Positions 33,029 through 40,670 of a DNA stretch of 50,616 nucleotides are shown piece by piece. Each line of letters begins with the position of its first letter. Position 1 is the first letter of the stretch. The position numbers and the translations under genes are program-made. Origin of the DNA: a candidate division FCPU426 bacterium (GTDB lineage Bacteria; Oederibacteriota; Muellerivitia; Muellerivitales; Muellerivitaceae); assembly GCA_003136635.1 (NCBI GenBank), contig PLFD01000025.1, positions 146,079-196,694 of the forward strand, written 5' to 3'. The notes beneath the pieces are model-generated. The model was given only the letters and a program-made list of their open reading frames with translations, made no database searches and was not told where the DNA came from.

Positions 33029-33781
33029 CTACTCAAACCCTACGGTTGTGCCAACCGCAAAGTTCAAACCACTGCCGTCTTCTGAAGTGTTGGTTCCATA
33101 TAGAGACAATGTATTAGCTTGAATCTGAGATCCCGTAAACTGGCCAAAACTGGTCCACCGTTGATAAGCCCCGGCAATAATCGAAATATCCGTATTAATG
33201 TAGTATTCAACACCGATTCCTAAGTTCAAACCTAACCCCTCTAAGGTAAGTGGAAAAATATTTCCAGAAGCATCAATATCAGCGTCGTTAATGGTAATCC
33301 AGGGATAGCTGACACCCAAATCCAAAAAGGGCTGGAATTGGAGTTCCGTCAAAAAATAACGTTTAAAATCAACATTGATAGAACTATAAACAGCGGTTCC
33401 TGAAAAAGAAGAGGCTAAAGTCGTTGGGCTTCCATAACTGGAGCTAATCACGCCAGGACCAAAAGTAGCACTATGACTTGATTGCCAAAAGCTTACTTCA
33501 AGCGCGTAAACTTCTTCCCTGTGGCCGATTAATATCCCCCACCCAAAAGCTTGAGAAAGAGAGGGTATCAAACTCAGATCGTAAGATGGAGCATTGGCTA
33601 CCGAATAATTTGTTCCAGAAAATAAACCGGTATTGTTAACACTGATGGAAGTGCCGACCACACCCACGTAAGTACGGGTATGTAAATAGTCGCCAGGATT
33701 GCCATCCGCCCAGGCAAAGTTCAAATTGCCGAAGAGTCCTAATGTGATGGCAAGAACTAAGTATTTAAAAGACATCTTCAT
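33029..33781 (-). CDS. Outer-membrane beta-barrel protein (paralogue of the one at 29804-30664)
   Basis: 250 residues, signal peptide ending near AWA-DGN. The mature protein has strand-like segments TRTYVGVVGTSISV, GWGILIGHREEVYALEVSFW and FKRYFLTELQFQPFLDLG, ending LNFAVGTTVGFE with a near-terminal Phe as in outer-membrane barrels. Closely related in layout to the protein at 29804. It is the first gene of the cluster with the two NHL lipoproteins; its stop is 13 bases from the next start. The start could be 33781 or the ATG at 33775 (MSFKYL). Confidence 0.82.
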   Translation of the reverse strand: MKMSFKYLVLAITLGLFGNLNFAWADGNPGDYLHTRTYVGVVGTSISVNNTGLFSGTNYSVANAPSYDLSLIPSLSQAFGWGILIGHREEVYALEVSFWQSSHSATFGPGVISSSYGSPTTLASSFSGTAVYSSINVDFKRYFLTELQFQPFLDLGVSYPWITINDADIDASGNIFPLTLEGLGLNLGIGVEYYINTDISIIAGAYQRWTSFGQFTGSQIQANTLSLYGTNTSEDGSGLNFAVGTTVGFE

Positions 33782-33979
33782 TTATTTTAACTTTCAAACT
33801 TTTATTCATCGGGTCTAATAATTAACGGTTAGACGCTTACAAACCCGCAAAGAGCCTAATTGTTGTCCAAAGGCTTCGCATAATCCCATATTTTATACAA
33901 TTTTAAAAGGAAAAGAGGACCGGAGAGGGGCATTTTAACTTGATTTATCCAAAGACCAGAACAAAAAAAGGGTTCAATC

Positions 33980-34690
33980 TCAGCCTTTAGGAGTTTTTCT
34001 ATTTTCCCAGAAACCCCAAAAAACTAACGCTCCGCTCATTCCCAAAAAAGGCCAAAAAGGAAAATTTCGGCTGCTTAAAGAAACTTTTACATAGAGATAA
34101 GGAACCCAGGCCGCGACAGCTAAAAAATAATACTTTGAAGCGTGGCTTGGCGGCGGCCGATTAACTATTAATTCAGCCGGTTCGGATAATACGGGTACGA
34201 CCAGAGATCTTCCTTCGTTTTTACGGATTTGAACTTCGGCGTTAATGATGTGGATGGCATTTACATTTTCCACAACCACTTTGTAAGAAATCCACAAAGA
34301 CCGGGCATTGGCCGCAAGGGCGAGCCAAATAAAAACTTCATGAACCCATATGGGTATAGCGCCTGACGCTACACCACCGCCTAAAATAGCCGCGGCCGCC
34401 GAAACGACAATGGCCAACATCAATGCCGGATAGCATTTATTTTTGTAGTCCTTAGTTTTTTGTATCCAGTAGGCACCTAAGTTGTTATCCGCAACCACCC
34501 GTTTGATCGACTTTCCGCTGCCGATGAAAAAACCAAAAATAAGACACTGAAGTAAAACAATCAGAGTCGCCACAAAAAATCCCCAGAGTATATGAAGATT
34601 CACGGGCAAAACATGGCCATAAGCCATTCCCATGGTCGCGAGAAAAAATAGAATGATCGTAGCGCTGACGCTGGCAAAAACCGTTGGCAT
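33980..34690 (-). CDS. Integral membrane protein of unknown function
   Basis: 236 residues with about five hydrophobic segments, near residues 5-25, 32-55, 88-110, 115-132 and 195-230. Between the fourth and the last lies a hydrophilic stretch with ENVNAIHIINAEVQIRKNEG. No family is recognised. It begins 12 bases after the alanine dehydrogenase stop with AAGGAAA 6 bases upstream, so it is the third gene of the carbonic anhydrase-alanine dehydrogenase operon. Confidence 0.75.
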   Translation of the reverse strand: MPTVFASVSATIILFFLATMGMAYGHVLPVNLHILWGFFVATLIVLLQCLIFGFFIGSGKSIKRVVADNNLGAYWIQKTKDYKNKCYPALMLAIVVSAAAAILGGGVASGAIPIWVHEVFIWLALAANARSLWISYKVVVENVNAIHIINAEVQIRKNEGRSLVVPVLSEPAELIVNRPPPSHASKYYFLAVAAWVPYLYVKVSLSSRNFPFWPFLGMSGALVFWGFWENRKTPKG

Positions 34691-34702
34691 TAGATTTCCT
34701 TG

Positions 34703-35788
34703 TTATTTTTGAAAGGCGGCTTTAACTGCCGGATGGATTAAAATACCCCGATCAATATTAAGTCCGTGAGCAATAGCTGGATTTCGTCGAACTGCTTCTT
34801 TGTAACCAGGTTTTGCGATTTCCAAAACAAAGGGCAAAGTCGAGTTGGTCAAAGCATAAGTCGATGTCATTCCTACCGCTCCCGGAATATTTGTGACGCA
34901 ATAATGCACCACACCCTTCCAAATATAAATCGGCCTGCTGTGAGTGGTCGGCCTAGCCGTCTCAATACAACCGCCTTGATCGATGGATACATCCACGACA
35001 ACTGATCCTGGTTTCATTTGGGCGACCATATCTTTGGTAACCAAGCGAGGTGCCTTGGCGCCTTCTACATATACTGCTCCCACCAAAAGGTCCGCTTCAC
35101 GAACCTCTTCTCGAATCACCCGTCGATTTGAAACAAGGGTCGTCACGTTTTTAGGAAGCACATCGTCCAAATAGCGCAATCGGCTCGGATTAATGTCGAG
35201 AACCGAAACTTTAGCGCCAATGCCCGATGCGATTTTAGCCGCATTGAATCCGACTACCCCCGCGCCGATCACGACTACTTTGGCGGGTCTGACTCCAGCC
35301 ACACCGCCGAGTAAAATACCCTTTCCTCCCATGGAACGTTCCAGATATTTAGCGCCTTCTTGGATGGCCATTTTCCCGGCTACTTCACTCATCGGAGTTA
35401 ATAAAGGGTGTTCACCCGAAGTCAGTCTGATGGTTTCGTAAGCGATAGCCACCGATTTAGTTTTGATAATAGCCTGGGTTAATTTTTGAGACGCCGCGAA
35501 ATGAAAATAACAGAAGAGAATTTGACCCGGACGAATGAATCGATATTCGGAAGCTTGCGGTTCTTTTACTTTTAAAATCAGGCCCGCTCGGCGAAAAAGC
35601 TCTTTTTTTTGCCCCACTATTTCAGCGCCAGCGTCTTTAAAATCTTTATCTGAAATACCACTACCACTGCCCGCACCCTTTTCAATCAAAACTTTATGGC
35701 CAGCTAAAACCAACTCTTCCACACCACCGGAAACAATTCCGACCCGGAACTCATTGTCTTTCACTTCTTTTGGAACGCTGATAATCAT
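34703..35788 (-). CDS. ald: Alanine dehydrogenase
   Basis: 361 residues, close to the usual 370. N-terminal PKEVKDNEFRVGI, the catalytic Lys in VKEPQ near residue 75, the His in FCYFHFAAS near 96, and the Rossmann motif GAGVVGFNAAK after GGVAGVRPAKVVVI are the family features. It interconverts alanine with pyruvate and ammonia using NAD. A GAGGGG site is 6 bases before the ATG. It sits between carbonic anhydrase (30 bases upstream) and a membrane protein (12 bases downstream) in one apparent operon. Confidence 0.95.
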   Translation of the reverse strand: MIISVPKEVKDNEFRVGIVSGGVEELVLAGHKVLIEKGAGSGSGISDKDFKDAGAEIVGQKKELFRRAGLILKVKEPQASEYRFIRPGQILFCYFHFAASQKLTQAIIKTKSVAIAYETIRLTSGEHPLLTPMSEVAGKMAIQEGAKYLERSMGGKGILLGGVAGVRPAKVVVIGAGVVGFNAAKIASGIGAKVSVLDINPSRLRYLDDVLPKNVTTLVSNRRVIREEVREADLLVGAVYVEGAKAPRLVTKDMVAQMKPGSVVVDVSIDQGGCIETARPTTHSRPIYIWKGVVHYCVTNIPGAVGMTSTYALTNSTLPFVLEIAKPGYKEAVRRNPAIAHGLNIDRGILIHPAVKAAFQK

Positions 35789-35818
35789 ACTGATCCCCTC
35801 GTTCCTGATCTTCCGGTT

Positions 35819-36487
35819 TTATTCCTTTAACCATTCAACTTTACCGGTATCCAGGTGATAAATACCACCAACGATTTTCAACATATCATCCTGTTCCAAT
35901 TGCCATAACTCCGGGCTTTCCTCCCGAATGGTTCTCATGGTATTAAACACATTAGCCCGAACCACCGCGTCCCATCGGTCATCATCAGATAAACTTTTGT
36001 CCGTAACCGATTCCACCGCGGGTTGAAGTCTGCCGTTCAAATCCTGCAAATTCAAAGAACGCCATACGGAAGTCGGATTATCGTGTTCACTGATCGCTTC
36101 TTGAAGAGCTGAGCAATGGGTGTGTCCCAGTACCACCAAAACATGGCACTGAAGCTTATCCGCGCCATATTCTAAACTTCCCAAAATGCTTTTATCCACA
36201 ATATTACCGAAAGCTCGGACCGTATAAATTTCCCCCGGCTTCATATGAAAAATAACTTCCGGCTCAACACGTGAATCCGCGCAACTCACCATCATCAGTT
36301 TAGGCAACCCCGGTTTAAGAACAATATGAGCTTGATGTGCCTTGTTGCCGCTGACAAGCATTTGCATGACCGCATCCTGCTCTTTTTTGACATCCGCTGG
36401 AGCCAAAATTCCTGTTCTTTCCACCGCGCCAACCGGCAACGCTAAAACCAACAAGGCCAAAACCATACTCAATTTGAAAAATTTCAT
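35819..36487 (-). CDS. Beta-class carbonic anhydrase with signal peptide
   Basis: 222 residues from the ATG at 36487 (MKFFKLSMVLALL), with AAGGAG 5 bases upstream; a GTG at 36493 is less likely. Residues 1-20 form a clear signal peptide cleaved near VGA, so the enzyme is exported, unlike most bacterial beta-carbonic anhydrases. Zinc ligands of the family are visible: Cys and the Asp/Arg dyad in VSCADSRV, and the His and Cys in LGHTHCSAL. It hydrates CO2 to bicarbonate, probably in the periplasm. It is the first gene of the operon with alanine dehydrogenase. Confidence 0.9.
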   Translation of the reverse strand: MKFFKLSMVLALLVLALPVGAVERTGILAPADVKKEQDAVMQMLVSGNKAHQAHIVLKPGLPKLMMVSCADSRVEPEVIFHMKPGEIYTVRAFGNIVDKSILGSLEYGADKLQCHVLVVLGHTHCSALQEAISEHDNPTSVWRSLNLQDLNGRLQPAVESVTDKSLSDDDRWDAVVRANVFNTMRTIREESPELWQLEQDDMLKIVGGIYHLDTGKVEWLKE

Positions 36488-36755
36488 GTTCACTCCTTAA
36501 CTCTTTTAATTAGAATTAAATTCCAAAGGACATCGTCAAAGATAGCTTTATTAATTATATAACCCCCACTAATTAGAAGTTATAATTATTACCAATGATC
36601 GCATTTACTCACCTTAAACTTTGCAGTCTTGTAACCTCTTTATGAAAAAAATTGCGCTTCTTCAATGGAACTCCTTAACAAATCGTAATAACGAAACTTC
36701 AAAACAAAGACAACTGTATTTGATTTATATGTCTCACAAGACTTGAGAGGAAAAT
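36488..36755. other. AT-rich divergent intergenic region
   Basis: About 270 bases between the divergent carbonic anhydrase and WecD-like genes. An imperfect dyad (TTAATTATATAAC near 36549, and GTTATAATTATTA near 36580) may be regulatory. I cannot name a specific promoter with confidence, and there is no RNA gene. Confidence 0.4.
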
Positions 36756-37481
36756 ATGTCTTCACTCTATCGGATTCTAGATTGGGACAGCAACCTCTTC
36801 GGTTTCAAGGTAGGACGTATTCTCGTTAATCGTTTAAACTTGCCGCAATTGAAAAATACGCTCGTGGAGCTAAAAGGACAAAGTGTCAAGTTGGTTTTTT
36901 GGGCTTCCGATAGCGAAGACAAAGTAGCCCAACAAGCGGCTCGTGACCTCGGAGGATTTCTAGCCGATCTCAAAACCACTTATACAGCTTCCTTAGATAA
37001 ATTGAACCCGTTAAATCGAATGTTTAGTCCAGAAATAGAAGAGTATCAAGAAACCTTTTCCGAAGTGGAACTAGAAAGCTTAGCGCTACAAAGTGGTCTT
37101 TACTCTCGATTCCGAGTCGATCCACAGATTTCTAATAAAATTTTTGAGACCATTTACAAGTCGTGGATCCGAAGCTCTATCAACCACACCCTGGCCAAAG
37201 ACGTTTTGGTTATACGAAAAAACAAAAAAACAGTAGCCATGATTACTCTTGGCGAAAAAGAAAATCGTGGCAATATTGGTTTGATCGCCGTGGATGAGAA
37301 CTATCGAGGTAAAGGTTTGGGTGCAGGATTGGTGCGATCAGCAAACGCATGGTTTTTAAAACAAGGATATTTTGTAGCCCAAGTCGTTACTCAAGGACGT
37401 AATTTAGCCGCTTGCAAACTTTATGAAAATTGTGGTTATAGTTTGGAAAAGATTGAGAACTACTACCATTTTTGGTTATGA
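36756..37481 (+). CDS. WecD-like GNAT acetyltransferase (dTDP-4-amino-sugar acetyltransferase)
   Basis: 241 residues. The N-terminal DWDSNLFGFKVGRI is the recognisable opening of the WecD/RffC family, and the C-terminal GNAT core has VDENYRGKGLGAGLVRSA (acetyl-CoA site) and a GRNLAACKLYENCGY stretch. WecD acetylates dTDP-4-amino-4,6-dideoxygalactose to dTDP-Fuc4NAc. The transaminase that makes that substrate (WecE-like) is encoded 2 kb downstream, which supports the role. GAGAGG lies 6 bases before the ATG. First gene of the sugar locus. Confidence 0.8.
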   Translation: MSSLYRILDWDSNLFGFKVGRILVNRLNLPQLKNTLVELKGQSVKLVFWASDSEDKVAQQAARDLGGFLADLKTTYTASLDKLNPLNRMFSPEIEEYQETFSEVELESLALQSGLYSRFRVDPQISNKIFETIYKSWIRSSINHTLAKDVLVIRKNKKTVAMITLGEKENRGNIGLIAVDENYRGKGLGAGLVRSANAWFLKQGYFVAQVVTQGRNLAACKLYENCGYSLEKIENYYHFWL

Positions 37482-37640
37482 GTTACCTCATCAAAAACTG
37501 CCGATCCTTCTATTGGTTAACGTATACATCACCAAGGATGAATGAATTCTCTTGCCTTGATGGTGCCCCAATATGAAAATTAAACAAATGCGGTTTAGCG
37601 CATGGCTAGTTTCTTTTAGCTGAAAAAAAGGACCACCTTA

Positions 37641-38567
37641 ATGGCTCATTTGTCTGTCGTAATTCCTGTATACAAAGCTGAAAAATGCCTCGATGAATTG
37701 CATCAACGATTGACGGCCTCCCTGCGAAAAGTAACGAGGAATTATGAGATTGTTCTGGTAGAAGACCGGGGAGGAGACAAATCGTGGGAAATCATTTCTC
37801 AATTGGCCCATAAAGACAAGCGAATCAAGGCCATCCAGTTCTCCCGAAATTTCGGACAACATTCCGCCATAACCGCAGGAATCGACCACTGTGATGGAGA
37901 TTGGGTAGTCATCATGGATTGCGATTTGCAAGACCGTCCCGAAGAAATCATACGACTCTATGCTAAAGCTCAGGAGGGGCATGAAATTGTTCTCGCGAGT
38001 CGTGTTCATCGGCAACACAGTTTTTTCAAACTCCTGGCGTCTTGGTTTTTCTACAAGGTTTTTAACTATTTATCAGGTATGAACTACAATGGAAAAGTTG
38101 GAAATTTTTCCATCGCCTCCCGTAAAGTCATCGACAATCTACGGCAGATGAGGGAAAGATTACGCCTCTACGGCGGCTTGATAAAATGGATGGGGTTCCC
38201 AACAACCACTATCGATGTCGAGCATGACAAAAGCCATTTGGGCAAAACTACCTATACTTGGAGTAAACTTTTCGCGTTGGCTTTTAATATAATTGTAGCC
38301 TTTTCGGACAAACCGCTTCGATTAATGACTCAATTTGGTTTTATCATGTCGTTAGGGTCGTTTTTGCTGGGACTTTACATTATCTTTAGAAAATTTTATT
38401 ACGGGATTTCCATCGTCGGTTGGGGCAGCCTTATCGTTTCACTTTATTTTATTGGTGGCATCATCATTGGATTTTTGGGACTTATTGGGATTTATATTGG
38501 AAATACTTTCGACGAAACCAAAAAACGACCACTTTACATCATTCAATACACACACAATGTTCGTTAA
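37641..38567 (+). CDS. Family 2 glycosyltransferase, GtrB/ArnC-like (polyprenyl-phosphate sugar transferase)
   Basis: 308 residues. The GT2 domain (residues 1-215) shows LSVVIPVYKAE, VEDRGGDKSW, FSRNFGQHSAITAG and the metal-binding MDCDLQDRPEE, all typical of GtrB, ArnC and DPM1 enzymes, which move a sugar from a nucleotide to undecaprenyl phosphate. Two C-terminal transmembrane helices (about 232-255 and 265-293) match the GtrB topology. It would supply the lipid-linked donor to GT-C enzymes such as that at 40671-43163. AAGGA lies 11 bases before the ATG. Confidence 0.9.
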   Translation: MAHLSVVIPVYKAEKCLDELHQRLTASLRKVTRNYEIVLVEDRGGDKSWEIISQLAHKDKRIKAIQFSRNFGQHSAITAGIDHCDGDWVVIMDCDLQDRPEEIIRLYAKAQEGHEIVLASRVHRQHSFFKLLASWFFYKVFNYLSGMNYNGKVGNFSIASRKVIDNLRQMRERLRLYGGLIKWMGFPTTTIDVEHDKSHLGKTTYTWSKLFALAFNIIVAFSDKPLRLMTQFGFIMSLGSFLLGLYIIFRKFYYGISIVGWGSLIVSLYFIGGIIIGFLGLIGIYIGNTFDETKKRPLYIIQYTHNVR

Positions 38568-38625
38568 CTCTCTCTATCAATTAGCTACACCAACTCTGAA
38601 AACCTTTTATTTTTGCTGAAATAAA

Positions 38626-38640
38626 TGTAATCTTATTACA
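38626..38640. promoter_or_regulatory. 15-bp palindrome abutting the methyltransferase start
   Basis: TGTAAT-CTT-ATTACA ends at the base before the ATG at 38641. The usual ribosome site is absent, so the dyad may regulate translation or transcription initiation. Confidence 0.4.
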
Positions 38641-39510
38641 ATGAAAAAATGCTTGAGTTGTCAGGAAAAGTTTCAAATTCCAGATTGGAAATGTCCGTAC
38701 TGCGGTTTTTCGCCTGAAGCTAGAGGCCAGTTCACTTTATTCGCACCAGAATTATCATTAAAAAATGACGGTTTCAATGAAGATGATTTTGACCTTCTTA
38801 ACCAAAGTGAAGATGGTCACTTTTGGTTCCAAGCCAGGAATCAACTAATTTTATGGGCTTTAAGGAAATATTTTCCAAACGCCAAATCATTTTTTGAGAT
38901 CGGATGCGGAAACGGATTTGTCCTTTCAGGAATTGAAAAGAAAAATCAACGAATGAAAATTTATGGCAGTGAAATTTATGAAACAGCGCTGCTCAATGCG
39001 GAAAAACGTCTTAAGAACGTCCGTCTTTTTCAAATGGATGCAAGAAAAATTCCTTTTGTGGAGGAATTTGACGTTGTCGGTGCATTTGACGTGCTGGAAC
39101 ACATCAAGGAGGATGAAACCGTCTTAGCGCAAATGTACCAGGTAGTCCACCCGGACGGCGGAATTTTATTGTCTGTACCACAACATAAATTTCTCTGGAG
39201 CGATTCAGATAAATTTTCATTCCATGTCCGTCGTTACGAAGCCAGCGAACTGATTGAAAAAGTTGAAAAGGCTGGGTTTCAAATCATTCTTTGCACATCC
39301 TTTGTCTCTCTTTTGTTGCCCTTCATGTTGCTTTCTCGTTGGTTATCTAAAGGAAAAATTAAAGAAACTGGCCCTAAAGTAGAGTTAAAGATAAATCCGA
39401 TCTTGAATGTTCTTTTCAGTAAGGTAATGAGCGTAGAGCGTTTATTTATTAAATGGGGCCTTCGATCTCCCTGGGGCGGCTCTTTACTTATTGCGGCAAG
39501 AAAGGTTTAA
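38641..39510 (+). CDS. Class I methyltransferase with N-terminal zinc ribbon
   Basis: 289 residues. Residues 1-25 hold a zinc knuckle, CLSC and CPYCG, then an SAM-dependent methyltransferase domain with EIGCGNGFVL near residue 82 (motif I), a VGAFDVLEHI motif near 143 and a LLSVPQHKFLWS segment. A hydrophobic C-terminal stretch (SLLLPFMLLSRWL) may contact the membrane. Such proteins often modify sugars or lipids in surface polysaccharide loci; no substrate can be read. There is no ribosome site before the ATG, but the zinc knuckle fixes the start. The WecE-like gene begins eight bases after the stop. Confidence 0.85.
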   Translation: MKKCLSCQEKFQIPDWKCPYCGFSPEARGQFTLFAPELSLKNDGFNEDDFDLLNQSEDGHFWFQARNQLILWALRKYFPNAKSFFEIGCGNGFVLSGIEKKNQRMKIYGSEIYETALLNAEKRLKNVRLFQMDARKIPFVEEFDVVGAFDVLEHIKEDETVLAQMYQVVHPDGGILLSVPQHKFLWSDSDKFSFHVRRYEASELIEKVEKAGFQIILCTSFVSLLLPFMLLSRWLSKGKIKETGPKVELKINPILNVLFSKVMSVERLFIKWGLRSPWGGSLLIAARKV

Positions 39511-39517
39511 TTTTTTC

Positions 39518-40657
39518 ATGACCGCCATTCCTTTTAATAAACCTTATCTGACGGGCCAAGAACTAGGCTATATAAAACAGGCTGATTCTAACGGCCATCT
39601 CTCGGGCAATGGCCCTTTCTCCCAAAAATGCCAGCAATGGCTTGAAAATAATATTGGTGCTCCTAAAGCACTGTTAACTCAATCCGGAACCTCCGCGCTT
39701 GAAATGGCTGCCCTATTACTGGACATTCAACCCGGCGATGAGATCATCATGCCTTCTTATACTTTTGTTTCAACGGCCAACGCATTTGCCCTCAGAGGGG
39801 CGGTTCCAGTTTTTGTCGATATCCGAAAAGATACCTTGAATTTAGACGAAACTTTAATAGAAGCTGCCATTACTTCCAAAACCAAAGCCATCGTGCCTGT
39901 TCACTATGCCGGAGTCGGTTGTGAAATGGAACCAATTATGAAAATTGCGGAAAAACATCGATTGTGGGTCCTTGAAGATGCAGCTCACGGAATTATGGCT
40001 TCGTATAAAGATAAACCCCTAGGTAAATGGGGACATTTGTCAGCTTTTAGTTTTCATGAAACCAAAAACATTATTTCGGGAGAAGGAGGCGCTTTGATCG
40101 TCAACGATCCTCAATTTATTGATCGAGCTGAAATACTTTGGGAAAAGGGAACTAACCGAAAAAAATTTTTAAACGGCTTAGTGGATAAATATTCCTGGGT
40201 TGATATTGGTTCTTCTTTTTTACCGAGCGATTTAATCGCGGCTTTTTTATGGGCCCAAATGGAAAAAGCACAAGAAATTACTCAATACCGCCTTAATATC
40301 TGGAATACGTATCATCAGGCTTTTGAAAACTTAGAAAAAGAAGGAAGGGTAAGACGACCCATTGTCCCATCAAATTGCGAGCATAATGCCCATATGTATT
40401 ACTTGTTAATGGAAAATCATGAAAAGCGAAATCAATTTTTAGAAAACCTAAAACAAAAACACAACATTCAAGCCGTCTTCCACTATATCCCGCTTCACAA
40501 TTCACCAGCGGGACTTAAATATGGACGATCTCCCGGTTCTCTTAATAATACTGTTGAATTAAGCAATCGATTAGTTCGTTTACCCCTATGGGTAGGCTTA
40601 GAGAAAAATCAATCTAGTGTTATAAAAAAAATATTGCTGGAGGTTAGAAGAACTTAA
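39518..40657 (+). CDS. WecE-like dTDP-4-amino-4,6-dideoxygalactose transaminase
   Basis: 379 residues from the ATG at 39518 (MTAIPFNKPYL); an upstream open frame to 39491 adds nothing typical. It has the DegT/DnrJ/EryC1 fold, with EDAAHG (PLP-binding Asp), SFHETKNIISGEGG where the Lys forms the Schiff base, and WEKGTNRKKF, which is strongly WecE/RffA-like. It makes dTDP-Fuc4N from dTDP-4-keto-6-deoxyglucose and glutamate. With the WecD-like acetyltransferase it gives dTDP-Fuc4NAc. rmlA/rmlB are outside the window. Confidence 0.93.
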   Translation: MTAIPFNKPYLTGQELGYIKQADSNGHLSGNGPFSQKCQQWLENNIGAPKALLTQSGTSALEMAALLLDIQPGDEIIMPSYTFVSTANAFALRGAVPVFVDIRKDTLNLDETLIEAAITSKTKAIVPVHYAGVGCEMEPIMKIAEKHRLWVLEDAAHGIMASYKDKPLGKWGHLSAFSFHETKNIISGEGGALIVNDPQFIDRAEILWEKGTNRKKFLNGLVDKYSWVDIGSSFLPSDLIAAFLWAQMEKAQEITQYRLNIWNTYHQAFENLEKEGRVRRPIVPSNCEHNAHMYYLLMENHEKRNQFLENLKQKHNIQAVFHYIPLHNSPAGLKYGRSPGSLNNTVELSNRLVRLPLWVGLEKNQSSVIKKILLEVRRT

Positions 40658-40670
40658 AACTAACTTTCAC

